Source: Natronomonas moolapensis 8.8.11 (lineage in GTDB: Archaea > Halobacteriota > Halobacteria > Halobacteriales > Haloarculaceae). Taken from it: a stretch of DNA of 64,000 nucleotides. The notes below the pieces were generated by a model. It saw only the letters and a program-made list of their open reading frames with translations, did no database searches and was not told the DNA's origin. Position 1 is the first letter of the stretch; each line of letters opens with the position of its first letter. Position numbers and translations under genes: made by a program. The stretch lies in contig NC_020388.1 of NCBI RefSeq assembly GCF_000591055.1, positions 868,001 through 932,000 on the forward strand. The letters are read 5' to 3'. Below are positions 1-7,802 of the stretch, piece by piece.

Positions 1-164
1 ACGTCGCGCCGTTCGAGCGCTTCGACGACGGTCCGGCGGCAGGCCGGTTCCTCGCTGAGCCGCCCGCCGCCGGGGCACTCGTCGCTCTCGACGGAGAGGC
101 GGTCGGCATCGAACGTCGACTCACAGCGACAGTCCTCCTCCGATGACAGCAGTCGGGCGAACAC
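1..164 (-). CDS. Type IV pilus/secretion ATPase, N-terminal part (runs off the window)
   Basis: A minus-strand frame is open from a GTG at 164 to the window edge and overlaps the end of the DUF7311 gene by 44 nt. It shows a Cys-rich start (CRCES), then DECPGGGRL and PACRRTVVEAL. This resembles the N-terminal metal-binding-like region of haloarchaeal PilB/GspE-type secretion ATPases. In haloarchaea such ATPase genes follow DUF7310/DUF7311 genes, which is the order here. Only about 54 residues are visible and no Walker motif is in the window, so the family call rests on the start region and the neighbours. The GTG start is a guess. Confidence 0.5.
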   Translation of the reverse strand, partial: MFARLLSSEEDCRCESTFDADRLSVESDECPGGGRLSEEPACRRTVVEALERRD

Positions 165-618
165 GGGGCGTCTGGCCGCGCGTTCGTATATAAACCCTCT
201 CCCGGCCGACCCGGAGCCGAACCACGGCGGCCCCGTCGGTCCGAACCAACGCTAGCCGGACTCGCGCTCGATCGGTGAGGATCGCCGGGTCGTCGATGCG
301 GACCGGGACCGCGACATCGATTGTCACGTTACGGCCGACAGAGGACTCCCACCGCAGGCTGTCGTCCGCGATCCGGAGCCGACCGGGCTCGGCGAACGTC
401 GGCTCGGGCGGTTCGAGTGCGACGGTCGTCGCGGCCGGATCCCGCCCTGGCGCGACGGGATCGTTCTCGGCCGCGAGCCGTTCGGCGGCGTCGCGCAGCC
501 GTTCGAGCTCCTCGGTGGCGAGCGCGGCGCTTCGCTCCCGGTCGGCGTGCTCGACGCTCGGCATCACGAGGCCGAATATCGCCGCAGCCAACGCGACGGC
601 GAGGACGACGCGGATCAC
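121..618 (-). CDS. DUF7311 family protein (pilin-operon membrane protein)
   Basis: 165 residues. One N-terminal membrane segment (about 2-20, VVLAVALAAAIFGLVM) is followed by a short charged helix (25-50) and a beta-rich C-terminal half (85-150). The layout is that of a small, pilin-like or pilus-accessory protein exposed outside the membrane. Its start overlaps the end of the DUF7310 gene by 4 nt (ATGA), so the two are probably translationally coupled. It lies between DUF7310 and the secretion ATPase, as in other haloarchaea. The biochemical role is unknown. Confidence 0.7.
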   Translation of the reverse strand: MIRVVLAVALAAAIFGLVMPSVEHADRERSAALATEELERLRDAAERLAAENDPVAPGRDPAATTVALEPPEPTFAEPGRLRIADDSLRWESSVGRNVTIDVAVPVRIDDPAILTDRARVRLALVRTDGAAVVRLRVGRERVYIRTRGQTPRVRPTAVIGGGLSL

Positions 619-1109
619 AACCGTTCGCGAAGCCGTTCGAGGGGCGTCGGGCGGTCGCTGGACCGGCCGTCGGCCGCGGACGCCGAGGCCTCTCCGGACT
701 CGACGTCCGGTTCGGACCCGAACACCGGGGCAGGATCGGACCTGCCGGCGTCTTCGCCGCCGCCATCGGGGGCCGAGCCGGCACCGTGGCGGAACCGGCC
801 TGGGGCGACGTTTCGCTCGACGGCTTCGGCCTTCCGGAGAGCGCGGTCGGCCCGCAGTTCGATCTCCTCGTTGACCGCCCGGACGGACCCGACGTAGCCG
901 CGCAACGCCTGTACCGCCGCCTCGAGTTCGACGACCCGCGACTCCAGCTCGTCGATCCGGTTGGCCCGCTCGATCGGTTCCTCCTCCGAGAGCGCCCGTT
1001 CGACGGCTTCGAGCCGCCGCTTGAGCGTCTCGCGGTCGTGGTCGATCCCGGCCGGGGACGGATCGCCGTCAGTCGAGGGGGGATCGCGGTCGGTGTTGGT
1101 CGGGGGCAT
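615..1109 (-). CDS. DUF7310 family coiled-coil protein
   Basis: 164 residues, soluble and strongly acidic. Residues about 28-95 form a clear heptad-patterned coiled coil (RRLEAVERALSEEE, then IDELESRVVELEAAVQAL). The rest is a disordered Asp/Gly/Ser-rich tail. It is the first gene of a three-gene minus-strand operon with DUF7311 and the ATPase. A TATA-like box lies about 26 nt before the ATG. The function is unknown; the conserved neighbourhood suggests a scaffold for a type IV pilus-like machine. Confidence 0.7.
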   Translation of the reverse strand: MPPTNTDRDPPSTDGDPSPAGIDHDRETLKRRLEAVERALSEEEPIERANRIDELESRVVELEAAVQALRGYVGSVRAVNEEIELRADRALRKAEAVERNVAPGRFRHGAGSAPDGGGEDAGRSDPAPVFGSEPDVESGEASASAADGRSSDRPTPLERLRERL

Positions 1110-1128
1110 ACCGCGAGCTGGCTCGCCA

Positions 1129-1140
1129 TCGTTTATAAAC
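1129..1140 (-). promoter_or_regulatory. TATA box for the DUF7310 operon
   Basis: The palindromic string GTTTATAAAC centres about 26 nt upstream of the DUF7310 ATG at 1109. This is the distance expected for a leaderless haloarchaeal transcript. Confidence 0.5.
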
Positions 1141-1149
1141 CACCGGGCG

Positions 1150-1184
1150 TGACATCCTCCCCGCCGTGAACGGCGGGGCTTCCC
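1150..1184 (-). repeat. Right-end hairpin of the first IS1341-type element
   Basis: A perfect 8-bp stem (CCCCGCCG / CGGCGGGG, 1159-1166 and 1171-1178) encloses the loop TGAA and is preceded by TGACATCCTC. Read on the minus strand, this sits just downstream of tnpB, where IS200/IS605-family elements carry the right-end hairpin and the 3' part of the guide (omega/re) RNA. An omega RNA running from the tnpB 3' end to this hairpin is inferred from family knowledge and not shown by the sequence. Confidence 0.6.
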
Positions 1185-1211
1185 ACACGGTGAGAATCCG
1201 GTAGGCAGGTT

Positions 1212-2447
1212 TCAGTCCGAAAACGCCGAGAGCGTCATCTGTCCGGTTCTCGGACTCGTCTCTCGGTGAACTGTGGCGCTGTCACAGGCGCTCCTATCCC
1301 GAGGCGAGTCATCGCGTCCGGGTTCCCAACGGACGCTTTCTCCCCACGGGTTAGCGCGACCGGCGATGTTCGCCGCCGCGTTGATGTCTGCTTGGAACTC
1401 CGATACGTGGCAGTCCTCGTGCGGACACACAAACTCCGCTTGCTGACTCCGCCGGCCGAGACGACCGCAGGCGTGGCACGTCTGCGAGGTGTACGCCGCG
1501 TTGACGTACTCGACGCGAATCCCTGCCTCGGCCGCTTTGTCTTCGATTCGGCCCTGTAGCCGGGCAAACGCCCATGAGTGCAAACGCCGATTCATGAGTT
1601 TGCCGTAATCCAGCGATTCGCGGATGTACGACAGGTCTTCGAGAACGATAACGGGATTCTCGAAGGACTCGGCGTACTCGACGGCCTGCCGAGACGCTTT
1701 CTCGACGATATCTGTGAGCGCGTTCTGGTAGTGGTCGAATCGCTCGTCGATCCGCCACTCCGAAGCATCGCGCTCTTGAAGCCGTTGCAGTGTGGTGTGC
1801 ATTTCTTTGCGGAGGTGTCGCGCTCGACTGCCGCTGACGAGCATCGGCTTCCGTGGTGCGTCGCGTTTGAGGGCACAGCCCGTGATCAACGCGCTCTCAC
1901 CGACGTCGAAACCGATGTATGTCTCGTCGTCCGAGTCGGTCGGTTCTTCGACCGGGTATTCGACGGTGACGTGCAACTCCCACGACGTGCGGTGTCGCTG
2001 TAGCCGTAGTTCGCCCGCCTTCGCGTCCTCGGAGAGCAGGTCGAACCACAGAGATTCCTGCTCGGGGTTGATCCGAAGCGGAATCCAGAAGTTCGTCCCG
2101 CGTCCAGGTTGCGGGGCCTGCCACACGAAACCGTGTTCGCGCTCGTCGGAGTAGTCGAACGTCGCGGCCCGGTTGACGAGTCGAAGCGGATGCTCGTCGT
2201 CCAACTCTTCGGTGTTGTACGTCGAGCGGAGTTTCGGGACGTAAGATTTGAGCGCGTCTTTGGCTTGATACGGCAGGTCGTAGGGCGTCACAACGTCGTT
2301 GACGGCAGACATTGTGTCGGCCCTGTTGTCGAAGGCGTCGTGGAGTGCTTCGCGGTAGGTGTCCAAGAGTCGTTGTAAGCGTTGCTCTTTGCCCGTGGTG
2401 GGCGTTGCGAGCGTGGCCTGTAGCGTCTTCGTCACCGTCTCGGACAC
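1212..2447 (-). CDS. tnpB: RNA-guided endonuclease TnpB (IS1341-type, tnpB-only element)
   Basis: 411 residues, full length for the family. TnpB cuts DNA guided by an RNA from the element's right end. The RuvC triad looks intact: D181 in IGFDVG, E270 in VLEDLS, D354 in QADINAA. A four-Cys zinc finger lies between motifs II and III (C324, C327, C341, C346). The N-terminal half is the helical/wedge region. A hydrophilic tail of about 45 residues follows motif III. There is no tnpA nearby, so the element cannot move without help from elsewhere. A small divergent gene starts 55 bp upstream. Confidence 0.9.
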   Translation of the reverse strand: MSETVTKTLQATLATPTTGKEQRLQRLLDTYREALHDAFDNRADTMSAVNDVVTPYDLPYQAKDALKSYVPKLRSTYNTEELDDEHPLRLVNRAATFDYSDEREHGFVWQAPQPGRGTNFWIPLRINPEQESLWFDLLSEDAKAGELRLQRHRTSWELHVTVEYPVEEPTDSDDETYIGFDVGESALITGCALKRDAPRKPMLVSGSRARHLRKEMHTTLQRLQERDASEWRIDERFDHYQNALTDIVEKASRQAVEYAESFENPVIVLEDLSYIRESLDYGKLMNRRLHSWAFARLQGRIEDKAAEAGIRVEYVNAAYTSQTCHACGRLGRRSQQAEFVCPHEDCHVSEFQADINAAANIAGRANPWGESVRWEPGRDDSPRDRSACDSATVHRETSPRTGQMTLSAFSD

Positions 2448-2501
2448 AGTGCTACAATAGTGTTAGTCACAATTAACACCGTCGGTCACAAACCATGAGA
2501 C

Positions 2502-2639
2502 GTGAAGAACATCAACATCGAGGTAGGCGAAGAACAGTACGAGAGCCTGAAAGAAACGAAGAAGCACCACGGACTGACGTGGCGAGGGATGCTACTCCAC
2601 GCGCAACGGGAGTTGGATTCCGACCGAGCCACCGAGTAG
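2502..2639 (+). CDS. Small protein divergent from tnpB (45 aa)
   Basis: The frame opens at GTG 2502 (a stop codon lies two codons before) and ends at TAG 2637-2639. The product begins with a short beta-like stretch (NINIEV), then a helical charged segment (EEQYESLKETKKHHGL) and TWRGMLLHAQREL. The strand-helix-helix pattern resembles a ribbon-helix-helix DNA-binding fold. Small ORFs of this type recur next to haloarchaeal tnpB genes, which I state from memory. It could be a regulator of the element. It is too short and too GTG-dependent for a firm call. Confidence 0.55.
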   Translation: MKNINIEVGEEQYESLKETKKHHGLTWRGMLLHAQRELDSDRATE

Positions 2640-2660
2640 CGGTCAGTCAGCACCGTGTCG

Positions 2661-2695
2661 CATTCCCTCCCGGCTTAAAGACCGGGATTCCCTGC
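2661..2695. repeat. IS1341-type end-like hairpin
   Basis: A 6-bp stem (TCCCGG / CCGGGA, 2668-2673 and 2682-2687) has an 8-nt loop. It is flanked by CATTCCC and TTCCCTGC, the flank pattern of the other tnpB end hairpins in this window. It lies beyond the small divergent gene, so it is either the left end of the first element or a leftover right end of another copy. Confidence 0.45.
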
Positions 2696-2830
2696 TTGAA
2701 TTAAGATGGCTGTTCTTTATGAGGATTCGCTCGGGAACAGTACTCACGCCGAAAGACCCGCTGGTCATCTGGGCGGTCCGACCCTTTGGGGAAGCGCAAC
2801 CACCGGGCGAACACGGAACTCTCGATATAT

Positions 2831-5026
2831 ATGGGAAAACAACTCGAGCGCGACCTCGGTCTCGCATCGGTAACGGCCATCAGCATCGGTGCAATGGTCG
2901 GGAGTGGTATCTTCATCCTGCCGGGGTTGGCAATGGAGATGGCGGGGCCGGCGGTCATCTTCGCGTATTTTCTCGCCGGCGTGTTGGTGTTGCCGGCGGC
3001 GTTGAGCAAATCCGAAATGGCGACGGCGATGCCGGAGGCCGGCGGAACCTACCTCTATATCGAGCGGGCGATGGGGCCGCTGTTCGGAACTATTGCCGGC
3101 GTCGGGACGTGGTTCTCGCTGACGTTCAAAGGAGCGCTGGCGCTGGTCGGGGGCGCGCCCTACCTGGTGTTGCTGTTGGACATCCCAGTGACACCGCTCG
3201 CGCTGACGGTCGCCGCCCTGTTGATCCTTCTGAACATCGTCGGTGCGAAACAGACCGGTCGGATGCAGGTCGCGATCGTCGCGGTGATGCTCGCGGTGAT
3301 GGTCTGGTTCATCGTCGCCGGTGCGCCCAGCGTCGAGAGCGCCCGCTACGACAACTTCTTCGACAGCGGGCTCGAGGGGATCCTCGGGGCGACCGGCTTC
3401 GTCTTCGTCTCCTACGCCGGCGTCACAAAGATCGCGAGTGTCGCCGAGGAGGTCGAAAACCCCGACCGGAACCTCCCCCTGGGCATTCTCGGCTCGCTTA
3501 TCATCACTGCCGGGATCTACGTCGCCATTGTCACCGTCATGGTCGGCGTCGCAGATCAAGCCGACCTGACGAACACGGAGACGCCGATGGAACTCGCCGC
3601 CGGCAACGCGCTGCCGGCCATTGGAATTACGGCGGTCATCGTCGCAGCGCTGTTGGCGCTGGTCAGCACCGCCAACGCGGGGATTCTCTCCTCCTCACGG
3701 TATCCCTTTGCGATGAGTCGGGACGGACTGGCTCCCACCGTCTTCGAGACCGTCAGCGAACGGTTCGAAACGCCGGTGAACGCGATTACGATCACCGGCG
3801 GTGTGTTGCTCGTCCTCATCGCCTTCGTCCCGATCGACGATATCGCCAAACTCGCCAGCGCGTTCAAAATCCTGGTGTTCATCCTGATTAACGTCGCCCT
3901 CATCGCTTTCCGGCAGGGGTCGATCGAAGCCTACGATCCCAGTTTCAAATCACCGCTGTACCCCGTGCCTCAATTGGTCGGTATCATCGGCGGGGCCGTC
4001 CTCCTGCGGTATATTGGCTTTGTCCCGCTGGTCGGGGCTGTCCTCATCACTGTCGGGTCGATGGCGTGGTACTATTTTTTCGTCTACCGCCGGGGCGGAG
4101 TTGGCCGCGAGGGAGCCATGACCGACGCAGTTCGCCGCAGCGTCGGGCGAGACGTGGTCGATCAGACCGAATCCGAAGTCGAGGTCGATAGCAACGAGGT
4201 GCTCGTGGCGGTCACCGACCGGACGCCACCCGACACCGAGCGATCGTTGATCGATCTTGCGGTCGATTTCGCACGCACTCGCGAGGGGGGTGTTCGGGTC
4301 GCACAGTTCGACGAGGTTCCCGACCAGACGCCGCTTCCGCAGTCCGCCGATAGCCTCACCGAGGCCGATCAGGCGTTCGAGGCCAGAATGGCCGACAGGG
4401 CGACCGATTCCGAGATCTCGATCCGGTACGGCGAGGTCGTCAGCCACGATACGCGACACGCCATCGTCAACTATGCCGCTGATGTCGAGGCCGATACGCT
4501 GCTCATCGAGCGGTCGAGCGGACGCGACACGCTGCTCGGCAGCGACACCGACTGGATCGAAGAACACGCCCCCTGCGACGTCATCGAGGTCACGGACCTC
4601 CACTATGACACAGCCAGCCACATCGGTGTCGTGACTGATGAAGGACCGTTCGATCCCCCGAAGGTCGGACTGACCGACGCGCTCGCCATGGCGGTCGATG
4701 GAACGGTCACGTTCTATTTCCCGATGCCGGTGGACGCGCCGGAAAGCCGCCGGAACACCGTCGAGGATTACCTCTCCGAGCTGGCGGATCTGTGTGAGGC
4801 CCCGGTTGAAACCAAAATCATCGAGCCTGGAACTGACGACGCAATGGAACGTGCAGCGCGTGAGTCCGACGTTCTCATCGTAAGCGGCGTCCAGCGCGGT
4901 CTCACAGACCGACTGTTCGGGCGTGCCAGCCGGGTTACAGCAGGAAGCAAACACGGAACGTTGGTCGTCTATGGGGCGAGCCGACCGGGACGAGTCCGCG
5001 GAGCAATCGAACGGCGGCTGTTTTAA
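2831..5026 (+). CDS. APC-family amino acid permease with C-terminal universal stress protein domains
   Basis: 731 residues from ATG 2831, chosen because MGKQLERDLGL directly precedes the first membrane segment. An upstream ATG in frame would add an unsupported 15 residues. Residues 1 to about 420 hold roughly 12 membrane helices with the APC signature GAMVGSGIFILPG near residue 20, so it moves amino acids or amines across the cell membrane. Residues about 450 to 731 form two USP-like domains, cytoplasmic and possibly nucleotide-binding. Such fusions are common in haloarchaea. The substrate cannot be read from the sequence. Confidence 0.85.
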   Translation: MGKQLERDLGLASVTAISIGAMVGSGIFILPGLAMEMAGPAVIFAYFLAGVLVLPAALSKSEMATAMPEAGGTYLYIERAMGPLFGTIAGVGTWFSLTFKGALALVGGAPYLVLLLDIPVTPLALTVAALLILLNIVGAKQTGRMQVAIVAVMLAVMVWFIVAGAPSVESARYDNFFDSGLEGILGATGFVFVSYAGVTKIASVAEEVENPDRNLPLGILGSLIITAGIYVAIVTVMVGVADQADLTNTETPMELAAGNALPAIGITAVIVAALLALVSTANAGILSSSRYPFAMSRDGLAPTVFETVSERFETPVNAITITGGVLLVLIAFVPIDDIAKLASAFKILVFILINVALIAFRQGSIEAYDPSFKSPLYPVPQLVGIIGGAVLLRYIGFVPLVGAVLITVGSMAWYYFFVYRRGGVGREGAMTDAVRRSVGRDVVDQTESEVEVDSNEVLVAVTDRTPPDTERSLIDLAVDFARTREGGVRVAQFDEVPDQTPLPQSADSLTEADQAFEARMADRATDSEISIRYGEVVSHDTRHAIVNYAADVEADTLLIERSSGRDTLLGSDTDWIEEHAPCDVIEVTDLHYDTASHIGVVTDEGPFDPPKVGLTDALAMAVDGTVTFYFPMPVDAPESRRNTVEDYLSELADLCEAPVETKIIEPGTDDAMERAARESDVLIVSGVQRGLTDRLFGRASRVTAGSKHGTLVVYGASRPGRVRGAIERRLF

Positions 5027-5138
5027 TTAATCGGCTTCGGCGTTTTGCTCCCGCATTCGCGCTCGAACACGCGCTCGGTCCGGTAGAGCCTGATGTTGAT
5101 TCGACGAGCGGACCACGCCGTTCAGGACACAGGAGAGC

Positions 5139-6473
5139 TCACACCAACGAGGCGCCGTCGAAATCGCCACGGTCGATGTCGATATCGAGGAGTTCGAGCA
5201 CCGTCGGCGCGATGTCGTAGAGGTCGGCGTCTTCGATCTTCGCGCCGTCGTCGTCGACGAACAGGCAGGCGTTCTCGAAGCTGTGCATCCCGTTTCGCGG
5301 CCCGGTGTCGAACACCGCATCGCCGCCGCGGAAGCCGGACTTGAGATCGAAGCCGTCATTCGGGATGACGACGAGGTCGGGGGCGATCTCGTCGTGAGCC
5401 CCACGGAAGGCGTCTTCCTTCGTCACGATACGGTCGGCGACGGGTCGCCCGTCCGGCCCTTCGAGCGCCTCTAGGTCGGTTTTGAGCTCCGTTCGGACCG
5501 TCTCGTACTCCGCCTCGGGAACCGATCCACGCGGCTCGCGACCCTCGAGGTTGATGTAGAACCGACCCGGAATGAGCGAGTACGCCCGGGTGTCGTCGGC
5601 GATGTCGCCGAGGCTGTCGTGGTCGTCGCCGTCGAAGGAGAGCCACCCCTGTTCCTCGAGCCAGACGTTACATTTGACCTCGTAATCGAGCGAGGTGAAG
5701 CCGTGATCGGAGGCGACGACCATCGTCGTCTTCTCGTCGAGCATCCCGCGCAACTCCCCGATGTAGTCGTCGAGTTTCGCGTAGAACTCGAGGAACTCCG
5801 TTTTGTACTCGCCGTCCTCGGCGTAGTCCTTGAACAGGAAGTGATTCACGCGGTCGGTCGTCATGAAGACACCGAAAAAGAGATCCCAGTCGTCGCCCTC
5901 GATGTATCGCTTGAACGCCTCGAAGCGGGCGTCGAGCGTCCGGTGGGCGTCCTCGATGAACGCCTCCTTGTCGTCTTTGTGCCCGAGCTTCGCGTTGACG
6001 TCGATCTTGTACTCGAGGTTCTCGAGCGTCTCGCGGAGTTCGTCGGGGTAGGCCGCCTTCTCGACGCCCGGGGAGAGGAACCCGCTGACCATCCGCTGGA
6101 TGTCCCGGTCCGGGGGGAACGTGACGGGGACGTTCATTACTGTTGCCTCCCCGCCGGCGTCGTCGACACGGGACCACAGCCGCGTCGCCTGGACGTCCTG
6201 GCCCATCGGGACGTACGTCTCGTAGCTGTCTATTTCGCGGTCCTGGAAGCCGTAGACGCCAGTCGACCCGGGGTTGACGCCGGTTGTCAGGGCCGGCCAG
6301 CACGCGCTCGATTCGGGCGGGACGATCGAGTCGATCGTCCCGCCCGACGCGATGGCGTGGAGGTTCTCGAACGTCCCCTCGTTGTCGGCGATCAGTGAGT
6401 ACGGTACGCCATCGATACCGAAGAAAGCGACCCGTGGTCCGCTCCCGCCACGAAGCCGATCGAACAGTCCCAT
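5139..6473 (-). CDS. Alkaline phosphatase superfamily enzyme (type I phosphodiesterase/nucleotide pyrophosphatase-like)
   Basis: 444 residues. FFGIDGVPYSL at the N-terminus carries the first metal-binding Asp. PPESSACWPALTTG holds the probable nucleophile Ser/Thr region. VVASDHGF (near 260) and GMHSFENA (near 405) supply the second metal site. This is the standard layout of phosphodiesterase-type members of the superfamily, which cleave phosphate or sulfate esters with two metal ions. No signal peptide is visible, so it should be cytoplasmic. The substrate is unknown. It stands alone, convergent with the permease gene. Confidence 0.8.
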   Translation of the reverse strand: MGLFDRLRGGSGPRVAFFGIDGVPYSLIADNEGTFENLHAIASGGTIDSIVPPESSACWPALTTGVNPGSTGVYGFQDREIDSYETYVPMGQDVQATRLWSRVDDAGGEATVMNVPVTFPPDRDIQRMVSGFLSPGVEKAAYPDELRETLENLEYKIDVNAKLGHKDDKEAFIEDAHRTLDARFEAFKRYIEGDDWDLFFGVFMTTDRVNHFLFKDYAEDGEYKTEFLEFYAKLDDYIGELRGMLDEKTTMVVASDHGFTSLDYEVKCNVWLEEQGWLSFDGDDHDSLGDIADDTRAYSLIPGRFYINLEGREPRGSVPEAEYETVRTELKTDLEALEGPDGRPVADRIVTKEDAFRGAHDEIAPDLVVIPNDGFDLKSGFRGGDAVFDTGPRNGMHSFENACLFVDDDGAKIEDADLYDIAPTVLELLDIDIDRGDFDGASLV

Positions 6474-6614
6474 GTCTCGCCTTGCGAGAGGCGGCTACAA
6501 GAAGTTTCGTTTCGACGGGCAAAGCCGACAGCGGTCGTCGAAACCGGCAAGTGAGTTCCCCGGACGGTATCGCCCCGAGTGCTCGCTGTTTCCGGGTGAG
6601 ACCGTCGGACCCCG

Positions 6615-6716
6615 CTACCCGTCGTCCGGATCCGCGTCGGCGTCCACCCGCTCGAAGTTCTCCGGGACGACGGTCGGGTGCCGCACGCCGAAACTGTCGG
6701 TAGGATCCGTGCTCAT
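6615..6716 (-). CDS. Very small acidic protein (33 aa)
   Basis: The frame runs ATG 6716 to TAG 6615. It reads MSTDPTDSFGVRHPTVVPEN, then NFERVDADADPDDG. A strong TATA-like box lies about 28 nt before the ATG, fitting a leaderless gene. Composition is typical of haloarchaea. It precedes the phosphatase gene on the same strand with a 141-bp gap. The function is unknown and the call depends on promoter spacing and codon character. Confidence 0.5.
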   Translation of the reverse strand: MSTDPTDSFGVRHPTVVPENFERVDADADPDDG

Positions 6717-6739
6717 ATGGCTTTCTACGGTATCCGAAC

Positions 6740-6752
6740 GTATATATCAACC
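6740..6752 (-). promoter_or_regulatory. TATA box for the 33-aa gene
   Basis: Read on the minus strand, TTGATATATACG lies about 25-30 nt upstream of the ATG at 6716. The surrounding 6753-6960 shows no convincing gene on either strand. Confidence 0.45.
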
Positions 6753-6960
6753 TATAATCATAACGTATCCACGGGCGGACGCCGTATTCTCGTTGGTAAT
6801 TGTCTTCCGGAAACTGAGGTACAGAGAGGGAATCGATCGATTATTCGTGCGTAGCCGATCGATGCGGGAGTCGTCTCTGCGTGGCGTCGCAGATGCGGTC
6901 GGCGACCGACAAACCCGGCGACCGACGGACTCGGTGGTTATGCGTTCGTTCCTCGTCGAT

Positions 6961-6997
6961 TGACATCCTCCTCCGCCTGAAGACGGCGGAATCCCAC
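6961..6997 (-). repeat. Right-end hairpin of the second IS1341-type element
   Basis: TGACATCCTCC is followed by a 6-bp stem TCCGCC / GGCGGA (6972-6977, 6985-6990) and then ATCCCAC, matching the pattern at 1150-1184. It should be the right end for the tnpB at 7792-9069, but it is now separated from most of that gene by an inserted IS6-family element. Confidence 0.55.
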
Positions 6998-7022
6998 GGC
7001 ACCGCACCGCTGGATTGGGATA

Positions 7023-7105
7023 TTAGGGTTTGCAGTCCACCACCTCTTCCCGAGGTTGGAATCCTCGGGAGAGGCCATGAAGGTAGACTTTGGGCTGTGC
7101 CAACC
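7023..7105 (-). pseudogene. Displaced native C-terminus of the second tnpB
   Basis: Joining this stretch to the tnpB frame across one copy of the 9-bp direct repeat restores an uninterrupted reading. The reading is TGWLAQPKVYLHGL, then SRGFQPREEVVDCKP, and a TAA at 7023-7025. The tail is in frame and has the character of haloarchaeal TnpB tails. It is now stranded on the far side of the IS6-family insertion. Confidence 0.75.
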
Positions 7106-7802
7106 GGTAGTGTTTAGATAAGCTGATTCCATGCGAAGGCGAACGCTTGTAACCAATTTTCGGCGGTGCTTGGTTCGACGTGGCTAAACGTATTTGAAAA
7201 TTGGTTTGTCCGTCGTTTTACTTCGCGAAAGACACGTTCGACGGCATTCCGATTCCCATGTGTGACGTGTTGGAATCGGAGCCCGTGTCGATGGCAGGCC
7301 GCGTGTAACCACGGTGCACCGTCGACGAGAAAGATCGCGTCGTCAACCTGATGTTTCTCACGCAGTTCTGAGAGAAACATCGAGGATACCGCGTTTGTTC
7401 TCGTCGGATAGAGCCGAACATGAAGCAGTCGGTTCGTGTCGGGATCGACAGCAGCGTACAGCCAATACTGCTCAGAGTTGAGCTGAATCACGGTCTCATC
7501 GACCGCAACGTGATTCGGATCGGCACCATCGGTCGGCTGTAGATCGGCCTTCTGAACCCACCGATGGACGGTGGTTCGATGGCGATCGACACCCAACCTC
7601 TCAAGAATCGAAACGGTATCCGAAAGTGATAAGCCAGCCAAATGAAGTCGGATACCGAGCTTCATCGCCGGCTCGGGTGTCGCCTCTCGCTCCAGAAAAT
7701 CTAATTCGATACAACCGCTATCGCCGCTGAGGCGGTCAAAGCTGAGCATAGAGCACTCAATCTTTTGACCGCCTCACCCTTCGACCTTATCTCAACACCG
7801 CC
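7106..7802 (-). mobile_element. IS6-family insertion sequence inside the second tnpB
   Basis: About 697 bp. The ends are imperfect inverted repeats: the left reads GGTAGTGTTTAGATAAG and the reverse complement of the right reads GGCGGTGTTGAGATAAG. Flanking direct repeats GTGCCAACC lie at 7097-7105 and 7803-7811 (8 or 9 bp; IS6 elements usually make 8). One transposase gene fills it. Both ends look intact, so the insertion may be recent. Confidence 0.85.
7114..7749 (-). CDS. IS6-family transposase
   Basis: 211 residues, full length. A helix-turn-helix-like N-terminal part (about 38-70) is followed by the DDE catalytic core: D84 in VAVDET, D143 in LVDGAP, and E171 in the NAVERVFREVKRR stretch. 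It carries out replicative cut-and-join of its own element. Very similar proteins are common in haloarchaea. The coding region starts and ends within 60 bp of the element ends. Confidence 0.9.
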   Translation of the reverse strand: MLSFDRLSGDSGCIELDFLEREATPEPAMKLGIRLHLAGLSLSDTVSILERLGVDRHRTTVHRWVQKADLQPTDGADPNHVAVDETVIQLNSEQYWLYAAVDPDTNRLLHVRLYPTRTNAVSSMFLSELREKHQVDDAIFLVDGAPWLHAACHRHGLRFQHVTHGNRNAVERVFREVKRRTNQFSNTFSHVEPSTAENWLQAFAFAWNQLI

